DNA from: Bacilli bacterium | GTDB taxonomy: Bacteria; Bacillota_I; Bacilli_A; RF39; UBA660 | Length of the DNA: 6,983 nucleotides | Reading direction: 5' to 3' | Assembly: GCA_024698845.1 (NCBI GenBank) | Contig: JAILQR010000071.1 | Coordinates: 1-6,983 of the forward strand | Shown: positions 5,285-6,983 of the stretch, piece after piece | Numbering within the stretch: position 1 is the stretch's first letter | Layout of the letters: each line of letters opens with the position of its first letter | The notes under the pieces: model-generated | What the model was told of the DNA's origin: nothing | The model's database searches: none | Seen by the model: only the letters and a program-made list of their open reading frames with translations | Position numbers and translations under genes: made by a program

Positions 5285-5851
5285 ATGAATTTAACAGGTG
5301 TGGTTGAGGGTATTTTATTTGTAGTTGGTGATGAAGGAATTACACTTCAAGATTTATCAGATACACTAGGTATAGATGTAACTGAAACCAAAACAATATT
5401 AAAAGAACTTCAAAATGAATATGAAAAAGATAATCGAGGAATAAGAATAAGTTTTTTAGGAGATGCATTTAAACTTACTACTAAAAAAGAACATAAAGAA
5501 TATTATGAAAAATTAGTAGATCAAGGTGAAGCAACACCTTTATCTCAAGCATCACTTGAAACACTTGCAATTATTGCATATAATCAACCAATAACTAGAG
5601 CAGAAGTTGATCAAATGAGAGGAGTATCTTCTCAACATATTATAAGAAGATTAGTTGCGAGAAATTTAGTTAAAGCATCTGGAAAAAGTACTCTTCCAGG
5701 AAGACCTAATTTATATGCAACAACTTCAGACTTTTTAGATTATTTTGGCTTATCTACAATTAACGACTTACCAAATATAGATATTACTGAAGATGGTGGA
5801 GAAGAAAAAGAATTATTCACATCTATATATAAAGAAGATATTGATAAGTAA
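5285..5851 (+). CDS. scpB: Segregation and condensation protein B, ScpB
   Basis: Partner of ScpA in the SMC condensin; dimers of this double winged-helix protein bind the middle of ScpA. Length is 188 residues, normal for the family. The first winged helix covers about 1-75 (VEGILFVVGDEGITLQDL at 7-24, typical start). The second begins at the family signature LSQASLETLAIIAYNQPITR (86-105, ending at R105), then AEVDQMRGVSSQHIIRRLVA (106-125), and LPGRPNLYATTSDFLDYFGL (137-156). The acidic tail after about 165 is variable in the family. Translation starts at ATG 5285, two bases after the scpA stop; the only upstream help is a weak GTAGG near 5271-5275, as expected for coupled translation. Its last codons contain the -35 box of the tRNA promoter. 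Confidence 0.97.
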   Translation: MNLTGVVEGILFVVGDEGITLQDLSDTLGIDVTETKTILKELQNEYEKDNRGIRISFLGDAFKLTTKKEHKEYYEKLVDQGEATPLSQASLETLAIIAYNQPITRAEVDQMRGVSSQHIIRRLVARNLVKASGKSTLPGRPNLYATTSDFLDYFGLSTINDLPNIDITEDGGEEKELFTSIYKEDIDK

Positions 5852-5869
5852 AGTATTATTTAATATAAT
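5841..5869 (+). promoter_or_regulatory. Housekeeping promoter of tRNA-Leu
   Basis: TTGATA (5841-5846) and TATAAT (5864-5869) are separated by exactly 17 bases, with five of six and six of six consensus positions. The expected start near 5876 is about five bases before the tRNA. The -35 lies within the last codons of scpB. Confidence 0.75.
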
Positions 5870-5876
5870 ACTTTTT
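5850..5876 (+). terminator. Weak hairpin after scpB, possible terminator
   Basis: AAAGTATTAT (5850-5859) pairs perfectly with ATAATACTTT (5865-5874) around the loop TTAAT, and five T run from 5872 to 5876. Only one G-C pair is present, so it would terminate poorly. It overlaps the -10 of the tRNA promoter, so the two may interfere. Confidence 0.4.
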
Positions 5877-5880
5877 AACT

Positions 5881-5966
5881 GCCTGCGTGGTGAAATGGTA
5901 GACGCGTTGGACTCAAAATCCAATGGTAGCAATACCGTGTCGGTTCAAGTCCGACCGCAGGCACCA
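5881..5966 (+). tRNA. tRNA-Leu with anticodon CAA (reads UUG), CCA end encoded
   Basis: Acceptor stem GCCTGCG (5881-5887) pairs with CGCAGGC (5956-5962), then A and an encoded CCA (5964-5966). The D arm follows (TGGTGAAATGGTAGACG). The anticodon stem TTGGA/TCCAA holds the loop CTCAAAA, giving anticodon CAA. A long variable arm (GGTA-GCAA-TACC) marks a class II tRNA, and the T arm is GTCGG-TTCAAGT-CCGAC. All parts together leave little doubt about leucine identity. The tRNA is a single gene with its own promoter and terminator. Confidence 0.96.
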
Positions 5967-5977
5967 ATATAAAAGTG

Positions 5978-6002
5978 ATAACTAGAAATAGTTATTTTTT
6001 TT
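5978..6002 (+). terminator. Intrinsic terminator of tRNA-Leu
   Basis: ATAACTA (5978-5984) pairs with TAGTTAT (5989-5995) around a GAAA tetraloop and is followed by a run of eight T (5995-6002). The stem is AT-rich but the T run and tetraloop are strong. Confidence 0.82.
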
Positions 6003-6045
6003 ATGTAAATTTATACATCTAATTAAATAGCTAATAAACTATCTA

Positions 6046-6054
6046 TGATATAAT
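6046..6054 (+). promoter_or_regulatory. Extended -10 promoter of tmk
   Basis: TGATATAAT (6046-6054) is an extended -10 element (TG-N-TATAAT), 20 bases before the tmk start codon, with no clear -35. It has the same form as the promoter at 3586-3594. The ribosome-binding site AAGGTGAT (6061-6068) follows directly. Confidence 0.6.
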
Positions 6055-6074
6055 TTTTATAAGGTGATAGAATC

Positions 6075-6740
6075 ATGGAAAAAGGTAAATTAATTGTTAT
6101 TGAAGGTGCTTGCGATGGCATTGGTAAAAGTACACAATTTAAAAGGTTAAAAGAAAGATTAACTGAAGGTGGACTAGAAGTAGTTTCTCATCACTTTCCA
6201 TCATATGGAACACCACAAGCTGCAGATGTTGAAAAATATTTGAGTGGAGAATTTGGAAAACCAAGTGAATTATCACCATACTTTATTAATGAGTTATATG
6301 CTCATGATAGAAAAGTAACATGGGATGAAGTATTAAAAAAAGAGTTTGATAGTAATAAAGTAATCTTACTTGATAGATATACAACTTCAAGTTTAATTTA
6401 TCAATCAGCGTTAATAAGTGATGAAGAGGAAAAGAAAAAATTTATTGATTGGGTTGTTAATTACGAATATAAAAAGTTAGGTATTAAAGAACCTGACAAA
6501 GTAATATTTTTAACAGCACCATTTGATATAGTTACAAGATTAAGAAGTGAGCGTAAGGATAATGAGGGAGTAGTAAATGATATTCATGAGCAAGATTTAG
6601 ACTTTATGAAAAAAGTTTACGAAAATGCCAACTACATAGCTAATTATTTAAACTGGGATATTATCGAATGTAGTAAAAATAATCAAATGCTTACAATAGA
6701 TGAAATACATGAATCTATTTATCAAGCGATAAAAAAATAA
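6075..6740 (+). CDS. tmk: Thymidylate kinase (dTMP kinase)
   Basis: Phosphorylates dTMP to dTDP with ATP, the last step specific to dTTP synthesis; cytoplasmic and normally essential. The 221 residues are slightly above the usual 205-215. Seen in order: beta strand and P-loop KLIVIEGACDGIGKSTQ (5-21); HHFPSYGTPQ (39-48), from the substrate-binding loop; YAHDRK (75-80); LLDRYTTSSLIYQ (98-110) with the DRY motif that binds dTMP; and a lid RLRSERKDNEG (155-165) carrying several Arg. The P-loop differs from the common EG-x-DG-x-GK(S/T) pattern by one extra residue, ACDG where most have xDG. Everything else is intact, so an active enzyme is likely. I believe related gut Firmicutes share this form, from memory. 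ATG 6075 is preceded by AAGGTGAT at 6061-6068. It is transcribed alone, between its own promoter and terminator. Confidence 0.92.
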   Translation: MEKGKLIVIEGACDGIGKSTQFKRLKERLTEGGLEVVSHHFPSYGTPQAADVEKYLSGEFGKPSELSPYFINELYAHDRKVTWDEVLKKEFDSNKVILLDRYTTSSLIYQSALISDEEEKKKFIDWVVNYEYKKLGIKEPDKVIFLTAPFDIVTRLRSERKDNEGVVNDIHEQDLDFMKKVYENANYIANYLNWDIIECSKNNQMLTIDEIHESIYQAIKK

Positions 6741-6765
6741 ACTTTGCATTTTATGCAAAGTTTTT
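6739..6765 (+). terminator. Intrinsic terminator of tmk
   Basis: AAACTTTGCAT (6739-6749) pairs perfectly over 11 bp with ATGCAAAGTTT (6753-6763) around a TTT loop, with five T at 6761-6765. The stem begins in the tmk stop codon, and the seven A before it mirror the T run, so it may also work on the other strand. Confidence 0.9.
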
Positions 6766-6810
6766 ATTTATATTTAATTAATACCTACAAATAATAATAC
6801 TGTGATTGAT

Positions 6811-6983
6811 ATGACAAAGGAAGAAATTATATATATTGATAAACTATTTAATAATTCGTATAAAGAATATCTAAAACTCGGTAAAAATATAGAAGACCAA
6901 CTTTTAATACATTATAAAGATCTTTTATATGATACTATGGATACCATTTTAGAAATATTAAATATAGGTGATAAATATGAATG
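6811..6983 (+). CDS. Small unidentified protein, cut by the window end
   Basis: From ATG at 6811 the frame stays open for 57 codons to the window edge. The product (starting MTKEEIIYIDKLFNN) is rich in Lys, Glu, Ile, Leu and Tyr, looks helical and cytoplasmic, and matches no family I know. The ribosome-binding site is poor: GTGAT at 6802-6806. A GTG at 6802 is another possible start. The codons fit the other genes of the window. At the edge, AGGTGAT (6966-6972) precedes ATG codons at 6977 and 6981, so a second gene may start there. If the base after 6983 is A, this frame ends in TGA overlapping that ATG, making it a complete 57-residue protein in an operon. That base is not visible. Confidence 0.5.
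   Translation, partial: MTKEEIIYIDKLFNNSYKEYLKLGKNIEDQLLIHYKDLLYDTMDTILEILNIGDKYE

Noticed and set aside
1..6983. Mobile element, CRISPR array, phage or defence system
   Set aside because: No transposase, integrase, terminal repeats, regular repeat-spacer pattern or phage-type gene was found; the tRNA gene has no attachment-site duplication within the window.

Overview
The window is AT-rich chromosomal DNA from a low-GC Gram-positive bacterium. All complete genes lie on the + strand, spacing is tight, and each transcription unit ends in a hairpin with a T run. Gene content (LytR-CpsA-Psr protein, ScpA/ScpB, sigma-F and SpoVA sporulation genes) points to the Bacillota, probably a Bacilli-type gut lineage (Erysipelotrichia or an RF39-like group; this placement is inference). 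Tryptophan is encoded by TGG and no gene contains an internal TGA, so nothing suggests the Mollicutes code. No mobile element, CRISPR array or sign of recent transfer is visible.

Layout: (1) 1-749, the 3' part of an LCP cell-wall ligase gene and its terminator. (2) 750-3570, a sporulation operon: a Spo0A-box-like site, a SpoIIAA-like STAS protein, a short sigma-F-like factor, then spoVAC, spoVAD and spoVAE(b), ending in a terminator. (3) 3586-5876, a second operon: an unidentified membrane-anchored extracellular protein, then scpA and scpB. (4) 5841-6002, tRNA-Leu(CAA) with its own promoter and terminator. (5) 6046-6765, a thymidylate kinase gene with promoter and terminator. (6) 6766-6983, the start of a small unidentified gene, with a further gene possibly beginning at the window edge.

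The sporulation operon is the most interesting part. In Bacillus subtilis the order is spoIIAA-spoIIAB-sigF followed by spoVA. Here the anti-sigma kinase gene spoIIAB is missing: the STAS gene and the sigma gene share one base (TAATG), leaving no room for it. The STAS protein also lacks the serine that SpoIIAB phosphorylates; a gap-free alignment puts Asp there (NDFG instead of DSSG). The sigma factor is short at its N-terminus, and only spoVAC, spoVAD and spoVAE follow. spoVAC and spoVAD both begin with TTG codons, and their ribosome-binding sites lie inside hairpins; the spoVAC hairpin also has the form of an intrinsic terminator. Together this suggests a reduced or rewired forespore pathway in which partner switching has been lost locally and SpoVA output may be controlled at the RNA level. 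The protein families are clear from sequence; the regulatory interpretation is inference.
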